From Pseudomonas putida (GTDB lineage: Bacteria > Pseudomonadota > Gammaproteobacteria > Pseudomonadales > Pseudomonadaceae), in contig NZ_JANHLK010000028.1 in the NCBI RefSeq assembly GCF_028682635.1, forward strand, positions 1 to 64,000: a stretch of DNA of 64,000 nucleotides, written 5' to 3'. The notes under the pieces are model-generated. The model was given only the letters and a program-made list of their open reading frames with translations, was not told the origin of the DNA and did no database searches. Below are positions 16,835-26,707 of the stretch, piece after piece. The translations under genes and the position numbers were made by a program. Position 1 is the stretch's first letter; every line of letters starts with the position of its first letter.

Positions 16835-17587
16835 TTAACTATCGTCCCGCTCGCGGATGTATTCCTCGAGCAGCTTCTTCTCTTCTCCAGAAAGCGAGCG
16901 GCTTTCCAGAAGATCGGCGCGTCGTTCATAGGTCCGACCAAGGGACTGCTGTAAACGCCAACGCCGGATGTGCGCGTGATTGCCACTTAGCAATACGTCG
17001 GGAACACGCTGATCCGCATACACCTCCGGTCGGGTGTAGTGCGGGCAATCCAGCAAACCATCCGTAAAGGAATCTTCCTCGGCGGAGTCCGCATGCCCTA
17101 AAGCTCCAGGCAGCAGTCGTGTAACCGCATCGATCAGGACCATCGCCGGCAGCTCGCCGCCAGACAGTACATAGTCGCCAATCGACCACTCTTCATCGAC
17201 ATGAGCATCAATAAAACGCTCGTCAATGCCTTCATAGCGGCCGGCAATCAGGATCAATGCATCCAGATTCGCCAACTCGCGTACCGCCGACTGAGTCAGT
17301 TGACGGCCTTGGGGCGACAGGTAAATCACCTTCGCACCCTCCCCGGCGACTGCCTTGGCCTGAACCAGAGCATCTTCCAGGGGCTTGATCTTCATCACCA
17401 TGCCCGGACCACCGCCAAAAGGGCGATCATCCACAGTGTGATGTCGATCCGTCGTGTAGTCTCGCGGATTCCAACAGGTGAGCTGCAACAGCCCCTGTTT
17501 CACCGCCCGACTGGTGATGCCGTACTCGCTGATGGCGGAGAACATCTCGGGAAACAAACTGATCACTTCTACGCGCAAGTTAGCCAC
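16835..17587 (-). CDS. trmD: tRNA (guanine(37)-N1)-methyltransferase
   Basis: This 250-residue SPOUT-class enzyme methylates G37 of tRNAs reading CNN codons, preventing +1 frameshifts. Family segments include EVISLFPEMFSAISEYG, the GGGPGMVMK loop, and the trefoil-knot SAM site with AGRYEGIDERFI and SIGDYVLSGGE. The GTG at 17587 gives the standard start and leaves a 2-base gap to rimM; the longer ORF runs into rimM in another frame. It is co-transcribed with rimM and rplS. Confidence 0.97.
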   Translation of the reverse strand: MANLRVEVISLFPEMFSAISEYGITSRAVKQGLLQLTCWNPRDYTTDRHHTVDDRPFGGGPGMVMKIKPLEDALVQAKAVAGEGAKVIYLSPQGRQLTQSAVRELANLDALILIAGRYEGIDERFIDAHVDEEWSIGDYVLSGGELPAMVLIDAVTRLLPGALGHADSAEEDSFTDGLLDCPHYTRPEVYADQRVPDVLLSGNHAHIRRWRLQQSLGRTYERRADLLESRSLSGEEKKLLEEYIRERDDS

Positions 17588-17589
17588 GC

Positions 17590-18126
17590 TTAGAAGTCCG
17601 CATCCCAATCCACCTTCATCTCGCCTGCGACCAGGTCGACGGCCAACACGCATTGCTCGGTATAGGGCAACAGGCGTTCGCGATCATCCAGGCTGCCAGC
17701 GCAAGGCTTGACCACCATTACATCGTTCGAGCCGGTCTCCAGCAGGTGATCGATCTTCCCGAACAGTTGCCCGAGGGTGTCGATGACCTTGAGACCTTCC
17801 AGCTGGTACCAGTAGTACTCGCCGTCGGTCAGTTCAGGGAACAGGTTGCGCGGCACGCAGATCTCATAACCGGCCAGAAGACGAGCTTCTTCACGATCAT
17901 CGAGACCCTTGAGCTTTGCGACCAGGAACTTGTCGTTCCCGCGTCCGCTGACCAGCTCTACCTGCTTTACATTGCCGTCACGCTTGAGCGTCCAGGTTTT
18001 GTATTCCAGCAGGTTCTTGATCGGATCAGTAAAGGAATACACCTTCACTTCGCCGCGAACGCCGTGAACCGAATAAATCTTGCCGATAACGATCAAATCA
18101 TCAGCAACAGCTGGCGTCGCGTTCAT
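17590..18126 (-). CDS. rimM: 16S rRNA processing/ribosome maturation factor RimM
   Basis: This 178-residue factor assists 30S head assembly by binding S19. The N-terminal RimM barrel (about 1-95) contains IGKIYSVHGVRGEVKV and the conserved LLAGYEICVPR; the C-terminal PRC-barrel region has YYWYQLEGLKV and LLPYTEQCVL. It lies five bases after rpsP in the standard order. Confidence 0.96.
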   Translation of the reverse strand: MNATPAVADDLIVIGKIYSVHGVRGEVKVYSFTDPIKNLLEYKTWTLKRDGNVKQVELVSGRGNDKFLVAKLKGLDDREEARLLAGYEICVPRNLFPELTDGEYYWYQLEGLKVIDTLGQLFGKIDHLLETGSNDVMVVKPCAGSLDDRERLLPYTEQCVLAVDLVAGEMKVDWDADF

Positions 18127-18131
18127 ATTGC

Positions 18132-18383
18132 TCAGGCCGCAGCCTTGGCAGATTCCTTCAACAACTGAGCAACGCGCTCAGAAGGTTGTGCACCAACGCT
18201 CAGCCAGTAGGCTACGCGCTCTTGGTTCACGGACAGACGAACTTCCTGGCCACGAGCAACAGGGTTGAAGAAACCAACCTGTTCCTTGTGCGAACCGTCG
18301 CGCGGGTTGCGGCTGTCGGTTACGGTCAGGTGGTAAAACGGGCGCTTTTTGGAGCCGCCAAGGGCAAGACGGATTGTTAGCAT
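18132..18383 (-). CDS. rpsP: 30S ribosomal protein S16
   Basis: This 83-residue ribosomal protein begins MLTIRLALGGSKKRPFYHLTV and continues with GSHKEQVGFFNP, both diagnostic of bS16. It is the first gene of the operon. A clear sigma70 promoter lies 73 bases upstream. Confidence 0.98.
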   Translation of the reverse strand: MLTIRLALGGSKKRPFYHLTVTDSRNPRDGSHKEQVGFFNPVARGQEVRLSVNQERVAYWLSVGAQPSERVAQLLKESAKAAA

Positions 18384-18455
18384 GTGAACATCGTTCCTGT
18401 AGTCGGTGCTGCAAATCTAAAGGCACAGCGGGCATAGGTGCCCGAAAGGCCGCAT

Positions 18456-18483
18456 ATTCTAAGGAATATCCGGACTTTTGCAA
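18456..18483 (-). promoter_or_regulatory. sigma70 promoter of the rpsP-rimM-trmD-rplS operon
   Basis: On the minus strand TTGCAA (18483-18478) and TAGAAT (18461-18456) are separated by 16 bases. The predicted transcript starts near 18449, giving a leader of about 65 nt before rpsP. Confidence 0.7.
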
Positions 18484-18556
18484 ATGACTTTTTCCGGCGG
18501 CCTATCGGACGCCATCCAGATTTGCTATAGAGCCGTCGTTTAAAACGGCCAGTCAG

Positions 18557-18626
18557 CTCCCGCCAAGTGCGGGTTTGCTGTAGATCCCGCGTCCTTGCGG
18601 GTCTGCGCCGGTGCGATGACCGGCGC
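18557..18626 (-). other. three consecutive hairpins after ffh
   Basis: CCCGC/GCGGG (about 18557-18571), CCCGC/GCGGG (about 18588-18605) and GCCGGT/ACCGGC (about 18608-18625) are small stems just past the ffh stop. They lack clean U-tracts on the minus strand; they may form a composite transcript end. Confidence 0.4.
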
Positions 18627-18633
18627 GGATTCT

Positions 18634-20010
<1,377 letters not shown>

Positions 20011-20205
20011 TGCGCGATCCTTTCAGGCCCTGTGTAGACCGGGATAATGGCGGCCCAGACCGGACTAAACGTGTGCTCGGCGAGCCTGCGGCGTGGGCAG
20101 GTCGCGGATTATAGCGAAGACTGCGTCTGGCGGACACCTCGCACTTTCGTGTCGCGTGGGTTCTATGCCAAACTCAGCGCCTTTCGGGCTTGCCTAACAG
20201 GACTT

Positions 20206-21018
20206 ATGCTCCCCTTGTCACCCAGTTTGCTTACTACCCTCGCCGCCGCCTGCTTGTATGCCGCTGCGACTTTCTATCAAGGCACTCGCCTGGCCACCGG
20301 CGCCAAGGCCAACAAGCGCCTGCTGGTTACGCTCGGCGTGCTGGCGGTGCTGGCCCACAGCGCCAGCCTGGTGACCCACCTGCTGACCCCGATTGGCCTG
20401 GGCCTGGACTTTTTCAGTGCCGCCAGCCTGATTGCCGCCGCGGTCATCGCCCTGACGCTGCTGGCCTGCTCACGAATACCGGTGGAGAACCTGCTGGTCC
20501 TGCTGTTCCCCCTGGGCGCCTTGACCGCGCTACTGGCGCAGTTCGCCCCCGCCGGCACCGTGCAGATCATCGACGAAGCGCCAGGCATTCTCGCCCACAT
20601 CCTGTTGTCGATCCTTGCCTACGGCATGTTCACCATCGCGGTGTTCCAGTCGTTGCTGCTGCTGGTCCAGGATCACCAGCTCAAGCACAAGCACCCGTCC
20701 GGGCTGATCAAGAACTTCCCGCCGCTGCAAACCATGGAAAGCCTGCTGTTCGGCTTCCTCTGGGCCGGCTGGACGCTGCTGTCGCTGTCGCTGATCTCCG
20801 GCTGGCTGTTTGTCGATAACCTGTTCGCCCAGCACCTGGTGCACAAGACCTTGCTGGCCTGCCTGGCCTGGATCGTCTTCAGCGTGCTGCTGTGGGGCCG
20901 TAACCGCCTTGGCTGGCGCGGCCACAAGGCCATCCGCTGGACCCTGGCCGGTTTCTGCCTGCTGATGCTGGCGTATTTCGGCAGCAAGCTGGTTCGCGAA
21001 TACATCCTGCACATCTGA
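20206..21018 (+). CDS. ypjD: CcsA-family inner-membrane protein YpjD
   Basis: This 270-residue polytopic protein has about eight hydrophobic segments and belongs to the cytochrome-c-assembly (CcsA/HemX-like) family. Its E. coli counterpart YpjD sits beside ffh and the corC-like yfjD, and the same order is kept here. The family histidines and tryptophans appear in AHSASLVTHLL, LAHILLSILAYGMF and HKTLLACLAWIVF. The ATG at 20206 was chosen because the preceding frame shows no membrane character. Its function is unproven. Confidence 0.85.
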   Translation: MLPLSPSLLTTLAAACLYAAATFYQGTRLATGAKANKRLLVTLGVLAVLAHSASLVTHLLTPIGLGLDFFSAASLIAAAVIALTLLACSRIPVENLLVLLFPLGALTALLAQFAPAGTVQIIDEAPGILAHILLSILAYGMFTIAVFQSLLLLVQDHQLKHKHPSGLIKNFPPLQTMESLLFGFLWAGWTLLSLSLISGWLFVDNLFAQHLVHKTLLACLAWIVFSVLLWGRNRLGWRGHKAIRWTLAGFCLLMLAYFGSKLVREYILHI

Positions 21019-21030
21019 CGGGCGGCAATA

Positions 21031-22275
21031 ATGGACGACTTGCCCATAGGGCCGATGCTTGCAGTAGTGGCCTTGCTGATTTTATGGTCAGGGCTGTTCA
21101 CTGCCATAGAAGCGGCGCAGCAGCATTTGCTGGCCCAGCGCAACGCCTCGCGCGCCAGCGACAAACCGCTGGCCCGGTTGAGCTTTCCCCTCGTCAGCCT
21201 GATTTTCTGCAATACCCTGTGCCGCGCCCTGGTGATGGTCATCTGTACCTTGCTGGCGATTTTCACCTGGGCCGAGAACGGCCCGTGGCTGGCCTGTCTC
21301 GGCGCGGGCGCGCTGCTGTTGATCCTCGCCGACTACCTGCCCCGCGCCCTCGCTGTCCGTCATCCGGACGCGATCCTGGCACTGGGCAACAACCTGCTGG
21401 CCATACCACTGAAGCTCATCTACCCGGCGGCCTGGCTGCTCAATGCCATCAGCCAGTTGCTGATGCGCCCGTTCGCCCGCAAGGCCAATGTCGTGCAACA
21501 GAGCGAAGACGAGCCGGCGCTGGAGCGCCACGACCATCACGAGCAAGCCGCCAGCCGCCCGCACCCGCTGCCGGGCATCCATGCGCTGGACAACATCACG
21601 GTCAACGACATTCTGGTACCGCGCAGCGAGGTCGAAGGGATCAACCTCGACGACCCGATCGAAGACATCATCGAGCAACTGCGCCACAACCAGCGCACGC
21701 GTCTGCCGGTGTTCCACAGCGACATCAATCAGGTCGAGGCGGTGCTCAATACCCGGCAAATCGGCCATTTGCTCCCCGACGGCAGCCTGACCCTGGACGC
21801 GCTGCTGGCGGCCTGTCGCGAACCGTATTTCGTTCCTGAAAGCACCCCGCTGCAACTGCAACTGCTGAACTTCCACAAGCAGCAGCGGCGCCTGGGCATG
21901 GTGGTCGACGAATACGGCGAGGTTCTGGGCATCGTCACCCTGGAAGACATTCTCGAAGAAATCGTCGGCGAATTCGAAAGCCAACAAAGCCTGGACAACC
22001 CGCATATCCATCCCCAGGCCGATGGCCGCCTGGTGATCGACGGCGCCGCCTCGATCCGCGAGCTGAACAAGAGCCTCGGCTGGCACCTGCCCAGCGACGG
22101 CCCGAAAACCCTGAACGGGTTGGTGACCGAAGCGCTGGAAACCATTCCGGATTGTCCTGTGTGCTTGAAAATCGGTCGTTATCGGCTGGAAATTCTTGAG
22201 ACTGAGGACAATCGGGTGACTCAGGTGTTGATCTGGCATATCAACCCGGCTCCCGCTGCTCTACCCACCCTCTAG
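21031..22275 (+). CDS. HlyC/CorC-family transporter with DUF21 and CBS domains (YfjD-like)
   Basis: This 414-residue inner-membrane protein has three parts: an N-terminal DUF21 membrane domain (about 1-155), a CBS pair (about 188-310, with VNDILVPRSEVEGINLDD and LGMVVDEYGEVLGIVTLED), and a C-terminal CorC_HlyC domain (about 325-405). Relatives mediate magnesium/cobalt efflux or tolerance. It starts 12 bases after ypjD and is almost certainly co-transcribed. Substrate specificity is not visible. Confidence 0.9.
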   Translation: MDDLPIGPMLAVVALLILWSGLFTAIEAAQQHLLAQRNASRASDKPLARLSFPLVSLIFCNTLCRALVMVICTLLAIFTWAENGPWLACLGAGALLLILADYLPRALAVRHPDAILALGNNLLAIPLKLIYPAAWLLNAISQLLMRPFARKANVVQQSEDEPALERHDHHEQAASRPHPLPGIHALDNITVNDILVPRSEVEGINLDDPIEDIIEQLRHNQRTRLPVFHSDINQVEAVLNTRQIGHLLPDGSLTLDALLAACREPYFVPESTPLQLQLLNFHKQQRRLGMVVDEYGEVLGIVTLEDILEEIVGEFESQQSLDNPHIHPQADGRLVIDGAASIRELNKSLGWHLPSDGPKTLNGLVTEALETIPDCPVCLKIGRYRLEILETEDNRVTQVLIWHINPAPAALPTL

Positions 22276-22281
22276 ATTGTT

Positions 22282-22357
22282 AAAAGATCGCAGCCTTCGG
22301 CATCTCCTACATTGGAACGCGCGCTCCTGTAGGAGCTGCGGAAGGCTGCGATCTTTT
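22282..22357. repeat. REP inverted pair (family B)
   Basis: AAAAGATCGCAGCCTTCGGC with ATCTCCTACA faces TGTAGGAGCTGCGGAAGGCT with GCGATCTTTT. A few mismatches between arms (ATCTCC against GAGCTG) show it is drifting. It starts six bases after the corC-like stop codon. Confidence 0.88.
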
Positions 22358-22362
22358 TGCAC

Positions 22363-22392
22363 TTGTTGAATCGTTAGCCACCTTTCTATAAT
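22363..22392 (+). promoter_or_regulatory. candidate sigma70 promoter for the MFS gene
   Basis: TTGTTG (22363-22368) and a perfect TATAAT (22387-22392) are 18 bases apart, directly after the REP pair. Transcription would begin near 22399, about 190 bases before the start codon. Confidence 0.55.
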
Positions 22393-22587
22393 CGAGTCGC
22401 TTACCCAAGCCTCGCCGTCCCGTGCTTACCCCGCACACCGCAAGTTCCGGCCTGACCACCAGAAACGTCCGCTGCACACCGACGCCTGTTCCTACCTGGA
22501 GCAGCGACCGCGCCTCCACCCACATCCCTGGGTAATCGACCATAATAATTCGCTCCACTGGGGCCCATGACTGTCAGGGATAACCGC

Positions 22588-23904
22588 ATGACGACCAGCA
22601 CAACCTATAACGACTCCACCCCCGCGCAACCGGTGAACTCCGCCAGCCGCGTGGCCACGGCGAGTTTCATCGGCACGGCCATCGAGTTCTACGACTTCTA
22701 CGTCTATGCCACCGCCGCCGCGCTGGTGATTGGCCCTGTGTTCTTCCCACAGACTTCCGGCACGGCCCAGATGCTCTCGGCCTTCCTCACGTTCGGCATC
22801 GCATTCCTTGCACGCCCCCTGGGGTCGGCCTTGTTCGGGCATTTTGGCGACCGTATCGGGCGCAAATCGACCCTGGTCGCCTCCTTGTTGCTGATGGGCG
22901 TGTGCACCACGCTGATCGGCGTACTTCCGGGTTACGACAGCATCGGGGCCTGGGCGCCGATCCTGCTGTGTGTATTGCGCTTCGGCCAGGGCCTGGGGCT
23001 GGGCGGCGAATGGGGCGGAGCCGCCTTGCTCGCCACCGAGAATGCGCCCAAGGGCAAGCGCGCCTGGTTCGGCATGTTCCCGCAACTGGGCCCCTCCATC
23101 GGCTTTCTCGCGGCCAACGGCCTGTTCCTGACCCTGGCCATGGGCCTGGACGATGAACAGTTCCGCGCCTGGGGCTGGCGGATTCCCTTCCTGCTCAGCG
23201 CCGCGCTGGTGATGGTTGGTCTGTATGTGCGCCTAAAACTCCACGAAACACCGGTGTTCGCCAACGCCATGGCGCGCCAGGAACGGGTGAAGATCCCGCT
23301 GGTGGAGCTGTTCAGCCAATACTGGATGCCAGTGCTGCTGGGCGCCGGCTCGATGGTGGTGTGCTATGCGCTGTTCTACATCTCGACCGTGTTCTCGCTG
23401 AGTTACGGCGTGGCGACGCTCGGCTACAGCCGTGAAACCTTCCTCGGCCTGCTGTGTTTCGCGGTGTTGTTCATGGCCGCGGCCACACCACTGTCAGCCC
23501 TGGCCAGCGACCGTTACGGGCGTAAACCGGTGCTGATCATCGGGGGTGTGCTGGCGGTCCTGTCAGGATTCCTGATGGAACCGCTGCTGACCCAGGGTTC
23601 GACCTGGGGCGTGGCGCTGTTCCTGTGCATCGAGCTGTTCCTGATGGGCGTGACCTTTGCGCCGATGGGTGCGCTGCTGCCAGAACTGTTTCCGACCCAC
23701 GTGCGTTATACCGGCGCATCGGCGGCCTACAACCTGGGCGGGATCGTCGGGGCCTCGGCAGCACCGTTCTTCGCGCAGAAACTGGTGGCGATGGGCGGAT
23801 TGAGTTATGTCGGCGGGTACGTGTCGGGGGCGGCGGTGCTCAGCCTGATTGCTGTGCTGTGCCTGAAGGAGACCCGTAATAACGACTTGAATCGGGTTGC
23901 CTGA
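22588..23904 (+). CDS. MFS transporter, metabolite:H+ symporter (MHS) family
   Basis: This 438-residue, 12-segment inner-membrane proton symporter is of the ShiA/YhjE/KgtP group. TASFIGTAIEFYDFYVYATA in the first segment and GHFGDRIGRKSTL (motif A, residues 84-96) are typical, as is RFGQGLGLGGEWGGAALLAT. The second half repeats motif A as SDRYGRKPVL. The ATG at 22588 follows a GGGATAAC stretch and is preferred to one seven codons upstream. The substrate is probably an organic acid but cannot be named. Confidence 0.9.
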   Translation: MTTSTTYNDSTPAQPVNSASRVATASFIGTAIEFYDFYVYATAAALVIGPVFFPQTSGTAQMLSAFLTFGIAFLARPLGSALFGHFGDRIGRKSTLVASLLLMGVCTTLIGVLPGYDSIGAWAPILLCVLRFGQGLGLGGEWGGAALLATENAPKGKRAWFGMFPQLGPSIGFLAANGLFLTLAMGLDDEQFRAWGWRIPFLLSAALVMVGLYVRLKLHETPVFANAMARQERVKIPLVELFSQYWMPVLLGAGSMVVCYALFYISTVFSLSYGVATLGYSRETFLGLLCFAVLFMAAATPLSALASDRYGRKPVLIIGGVLAVLSGFLMEPLLTQGSTWGVALFLCIELFLMGVTFAPMGALLPELFPTHVRYTGASAAYNLGGIVGASAAPFFAQKLVAMGGLSYVGGYVSGAAVLSLIAVLCLKETRNNDLNRVA

Positions 23905-23924
23905 AGAAAGGCAAAAGCCAAAGC

Positions 23925-24008
23925 TTCGCGAGCAAGCCCGCTCCCACATTTGGACGCATTCTGTCTGATAGAACGCGGTCAAAATGTGGGAGCGGGCTTG
24001 CTCGCGAA
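23925..24008. repeat. REP inverted pair (family A)
   Basis: TTCGCGAGCAAGCCCGCTCC with CACATTT faces AAATGTGGGAGCGGGCTTGC with TCGCGAA. It lies between the converging MFS and purT genes. The arms are essentially perfect copies. Confidence 0.92.
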
Positions 24009-24023
24009 TGGCTTCGACTCGGT

Positions 24024-25205
24024 TTAGAGCTCTACCACAACAGCCTGGGATGCACGGGTCGCCTTGGCACGAGCCGCTTCGATCGACTCGTCACGAGCCA
24101 AGGCAACACCCATCCGCCGCTGGCCATTCACTTCAGGCTTGCCGAACAGACGCAACGCCGTATCCGGCTCGCTCAATGCCGCGCCCAGATTGGCGAAAGC
24201 AGTCTGGGTCGACTGCCCTTCCACCAGGATCACCGCCGAGGCCGATGGCCCGAACTGACGGATCAACGGAATCGGCAAGCCCAGAATCGCCCGTGCATGC
24301 AGGGCGAATTGCGACAGGTCCTGGGAAATCAACGTGACCAGGCCAGTGTCGTGCGGACGCGGCGACACTTCGCTGAACCACACCTGATCACCCTTGATGA
24401 ACAGCTCGACGCCAAACAGGCCACGGCCACCCAAGGCCTCGGTCACGGCCTTGGCCACGCGCTCGGATTCAGCCAGGGCCACCGGGCTCATGGCCTGAGG
24501 CTGCCAGCTTTCCTGGTAGTCGCCCTTCTCCTGGCGATGGCCGACCGGCGCGCAGAAGGTGGTGCCGCCGACGTGACGCACCGTCAGCAGGGTGATTTCA
24601 TAATCGAAATCGATAAAACCTTCGACAATCACCCGGCCTTTACCGGCACGCCCGCCTTCCTGGGCGTAGTCCCAGGCCGTCTTCACGTCATCGACGCTGC
24701 GCAGCAGGCTCTGGCCCTTGCCCGAAGAACTCATGACCGGCTTGACCACGCACGGGAAACCGAGATCCTCGACGGCCTTGCTGTAGTCCTCGAAGGTGTC
24801 GGCGAAGTGGTAAGGCGAGGTCGGCAGGTCCAGCTCTTCGGCGGCCAGGCGACGGATGCCTTCGCGGTTCATGGTCAGCTGTGCGGCACGCGCGGTCGGG
24901 ATGACGGTGAAGCCTTCGGCCTCCAGTTCCACCAGGGTGGCGGTGGCAATGGCTTCGATTTCCGGCACGATGAAGTGCGGCTGCTCGGCTTCGATCACTG
25001 CGCGCAGGGCCGCGCCATCGAGCATGTTGATCACGTGGCTGCGATGCGCCACCTGCATGGCCGGGGCATTGGCGTAGCGATCCACGGCAATCACTTCAAC
25101 GCCCAGGCGTTGCAGCTCGATCACCACTTCCTTGCCCAGTTCGCCACAGCCACACATCAATACGCGGGTCGCGGTGGGCGACAATGGAGTTCCGATACGG
25201 GTCAT
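24024..25205 (-). CDS. purT: formate-dependent phosphoribosylglycinamide formyltransferase (GAR transformylase 2)
   Basis: This 393-residue ATP-grasp enzyme makes formyl-GAR from GAR, formate and ATP in purine synthesis. The N-terminal pre-ATP-grasp domain starts TPLSPTATRVLMCGCGELGKE; the ATP-binding loop is PVMSSSGKGQSLL, with GRVIVEGFIDFDYEITLLTV and WFSEVSPRPHDTGLVTL carrying the metal- and formyl-phosphate-site residues. Length matches PurT. It follows the VUT-family gene on the same strand after a 98-base gap. Confidence 0.97.
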   Translation of the reverse strand: MTRIGTPLSPTATRVLMCGCGELGKEVVIELQRLGVEVIAVDRYANAPAMQVAHRSHVINMLDGAALRAVIEAEQPHFIVPEIEAIATATLVELEAEGFTVIPTARAAQLTMNREGIRRLAAEELDLPTSPYHFADTFEDYSKAVEDLGFPCVVKPVMSSSGKGQSLLRSVDDVKTAWDYAQEGGRAGKGRVIVEGFIDFDYEITLLTVRHVGGTTFCAPVGHRQEKGDYQESWQPQAMSPVALAESERVAKAVTEALGGRGLFGVELFIKGDQVWFSEVSPRPHDTGLVTLISQDLSQFALHARAILGLPIPLIRQFGPSASAVILVEGQSTQTAFANLGAALSEPDTALRLFGKPEVNGQRRMGVALARDESIEAARAKATRASQAVVVEL

Positions 25206-25303
25206 CTCAAGTCCTCAAGAAGCGGATCATCGAGGGATGCGGCGCCTGGCGCGCTTCCCATGGGGAGAAAGCGCGGCATTTTACATGAACCGCAGGGTTT
25301 GGC

Positions 25304-25771
25304 TCAGCTGACGAGCGCCTGTTTGCGCAAGCGCCAGGCCATGATCAGCCAGACGGCCGTGACGCCGGCGAACTTCGAACCCAGGGCGGTGAGAATCACA
25401 CCGGGGGTCAGCGCGTCGATCATGCCGAAGAAGATAAAGGTATCGAGCGGGATGCTCAGGGCCGAACTTATCCACAGGCGGTCGTGCAACGGACGACGGG
25501 TGATACTGAACACCAGCCAGTCGATGCACTCCGATACCGCGAACGCCGTGGCGCTGGCCAGGGCGATGGAGGGATCGGAGGTGATGTAGGACAGCACCAG
25601 CGCCGCCAGCATCGCCGCAATCGCGCCGTGCCCGAAGCGGGTTTGCACCATGTCGCGCAACACGAACACCAGGCCACCCCACGCCGACCAGATGATGTCC
25701 AGGTGCGGGGCGGTGGAGAAGGCGTAGTTGGTCAGCACGACGCTGCCGATGTAGGCGATCAGGAAGAACAT
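25304..25771 (-). CDS. VUT-family membrane protein (preQ0 transporter YhhQ-like)
   Basis: This 155-residue protein has about five membrane segments and fits the VUT/ECF-like family that includes the queuosine-precursor transporter YhhQ. Typical features are the N-terminal IAYIGSVVLTNYAFSTAP, the loop VFVLRDMVQTRFG, and ATAFAVSECIDWLVFSI. The ATG at 25771 is chosen because AGGTG lies six bases before it; an upstream in-frame GTG has no RBS. It is shorter than E. coli YhhQ, so the exact substrate is uncertain. Confidence 0.78.
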   Translation of the reverse strand: MFFLIAYIGSVVLTNYAFSTAPHLDIIWSAWGGLVFVLRDMVQTRFGHGAIAAMLAALVLSYITSDPSIALASATAFAVSECIDWLVFSITRRPLHDRLWISSALSIPLDTFIFFGMIDALTPGVILTALGSKFAGVTAVWLIMAWRLRKQALVS

Positions 25772-25804
25772 GGGGGGCACCTGTCAATTTGGCGCACAGG
25801 GTAC

Positions 25805-25904
25805 TGTAGGAGCGAGCTTGCTCGCGATAGTCGTTAACGATAATGCGGGGAATCTGATTCCCCGCGGTGGTCTTGAGTCCATCGCGAGCAAGCTCGCTCC
25901 TACA
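25805..25904. repeat. hybrid REP pair containing an inner palindrome
   Basis: Arms read TGTAGGAGCGAGCTTGCTCG with CGAT, and the reverse. They join the TGTAGGAG head of family B to the GAGCTTGCTCGCGA body of family A. The spacer itself holds a perfect 9-bp hairpin, GCGGGGAAT (25845-25853) and ATTCCCCGC (25857-25865), with a CTG loop. Confidence 0.88.
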
Positions 25905-25915
25905 ATGGCCACACC

Positions 25916-26131
25916 TCAGTTGCCAGGTGTCTTGCCAATCATCCACACCAACCCACTGGACTTGGCCCGTTCATGGCACAACCCCAACACCTTGCGCCGT
26001 TCTTCGTTGTCCATCCGGCTCCAGCGGGTGATCTCTTCCACCGTGCGCTGGCACCCCGTGCAGATGTCATCGTCGTCCAGCGCGCAAATGTTCACGCAGG
26101 GCGATGGCACTGGTCGTTCGGTCGTGGTCAT
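25916..26131 (-). CDS. DUF1289 family protein
   Basis: This 71-residue cytoplasmic protein has the family cysteine signature: CVNICALDDDDICTGCQRT at about residues 12-30, with a third region EEITRWSRMDNEERR. The four cysteine-spaced motif suggests a metal site, but function is unknown for the whole family. It overlaps the carbonic-anhydrase-like gene by four bases (ATGA), so translation is coupled. Confidence 0.9.
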   Translation of the reverse strand: MTTTERPVPSPCVNICALDDDDICTGCQRTVEEITRWSRMDNEERRKVLGLCHERAKSSGLVWMIGKTPGN

Positions 26132-26652
26132 TCTTCCTGCTCAGCCAGGTCGCGGGCATAACGTTGCGAGTTATGCACGTAGTGAGCGGCGCTGGCTTCC
26201 AGCATCTTTTTCTGCGCCTCGGTCAGCTCGCGCACCACCTTGCCGGGTGAGCCCATGACCAGCGAACCGTCGGGAATCTCCTTGCCTTCACCGATCAACG
26301 AATTGGCGCCGATGATGCAGTTCTTGCCGATTTTCGCGCCATTGAGGATCACCGCATTAATGCCGATCAGGCTGTAGTCACCCACGGTGCAGCCGTGCAG
26401 CATGGCGTTGTGGCCGATGGTCACGCCGGTACCGATGGTCAGCGGGTAGCCCATGTCGGTATGCATCACAGTGCCGTCCTGGACGTTGCTGTTCTTGCCG
26501 ATCAGGATCAGTTCGTTGTCGCCCCGCAGCACGGCGTTGAACCAGACGTTGGCGCCCTCTTCCAGCTTGACCTTGCCCACCAGCACGGCATTGGGAGCGA
26601 CCCAGCTCTCTGGGTGGGTCTCGACACGGGCGTCGCCCAGGCGGTATTTCAT
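26128..26652 (-). CDS. gamma-class carbonic anhydrase-like hexapeptide-repeat protein (YrdA family)
   Basis: This 174-residue left-handed beta-helix protein has repeated hexapeptides such as IGTGVTIGHN and IGKNCIIGANS. The three zinc-binding histidines of gamma carbonic anhydrases are present: His64 in TVMHTDMG, and His81 and His86 in GHNAMLHG. The family forms trimers; YrdA homologues often show weak or no carbonic anhydrase activity. It is the middle gene of a three-gene minus-strand unit with the upstream Nudix gene and DUF1289. Confidence 0.9.
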   Translation of the reverse strand: MKYRLGDARVETHPESWVAPNAVLVGKVKLEEGANVWFNAVLRGDNELILIGKNSNVQDGTVMHTDMGYPLTIGTGVTIGHNAMLHGCTVGDYSLIGINAVILNGAKIGKNCIIGANSLIGEGKEIPDGSLVMGSPGKVVRELTEAQKKMLEASAAHYVHNSQRYARDLAEQEE

Positions 26653-26707
26653 CGTGTTGTCCTCAAGGCTCAGGCAGCGGCGTGTTCAGGCCATTCGAAT
26701 GATGGCT

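Larger units (their letters stand above)
22276..22587. other. intergenic region before the MFS gene
   Basis: This 312-base stretch holds the REP pair at 22282-22357 and the promoter at 22363-22392. The remaining 195 bases would be an unusually long untranslated leader; no reading frame in it looks coding and no known riboswitch pattern was recognised. Confidence 0.6.
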
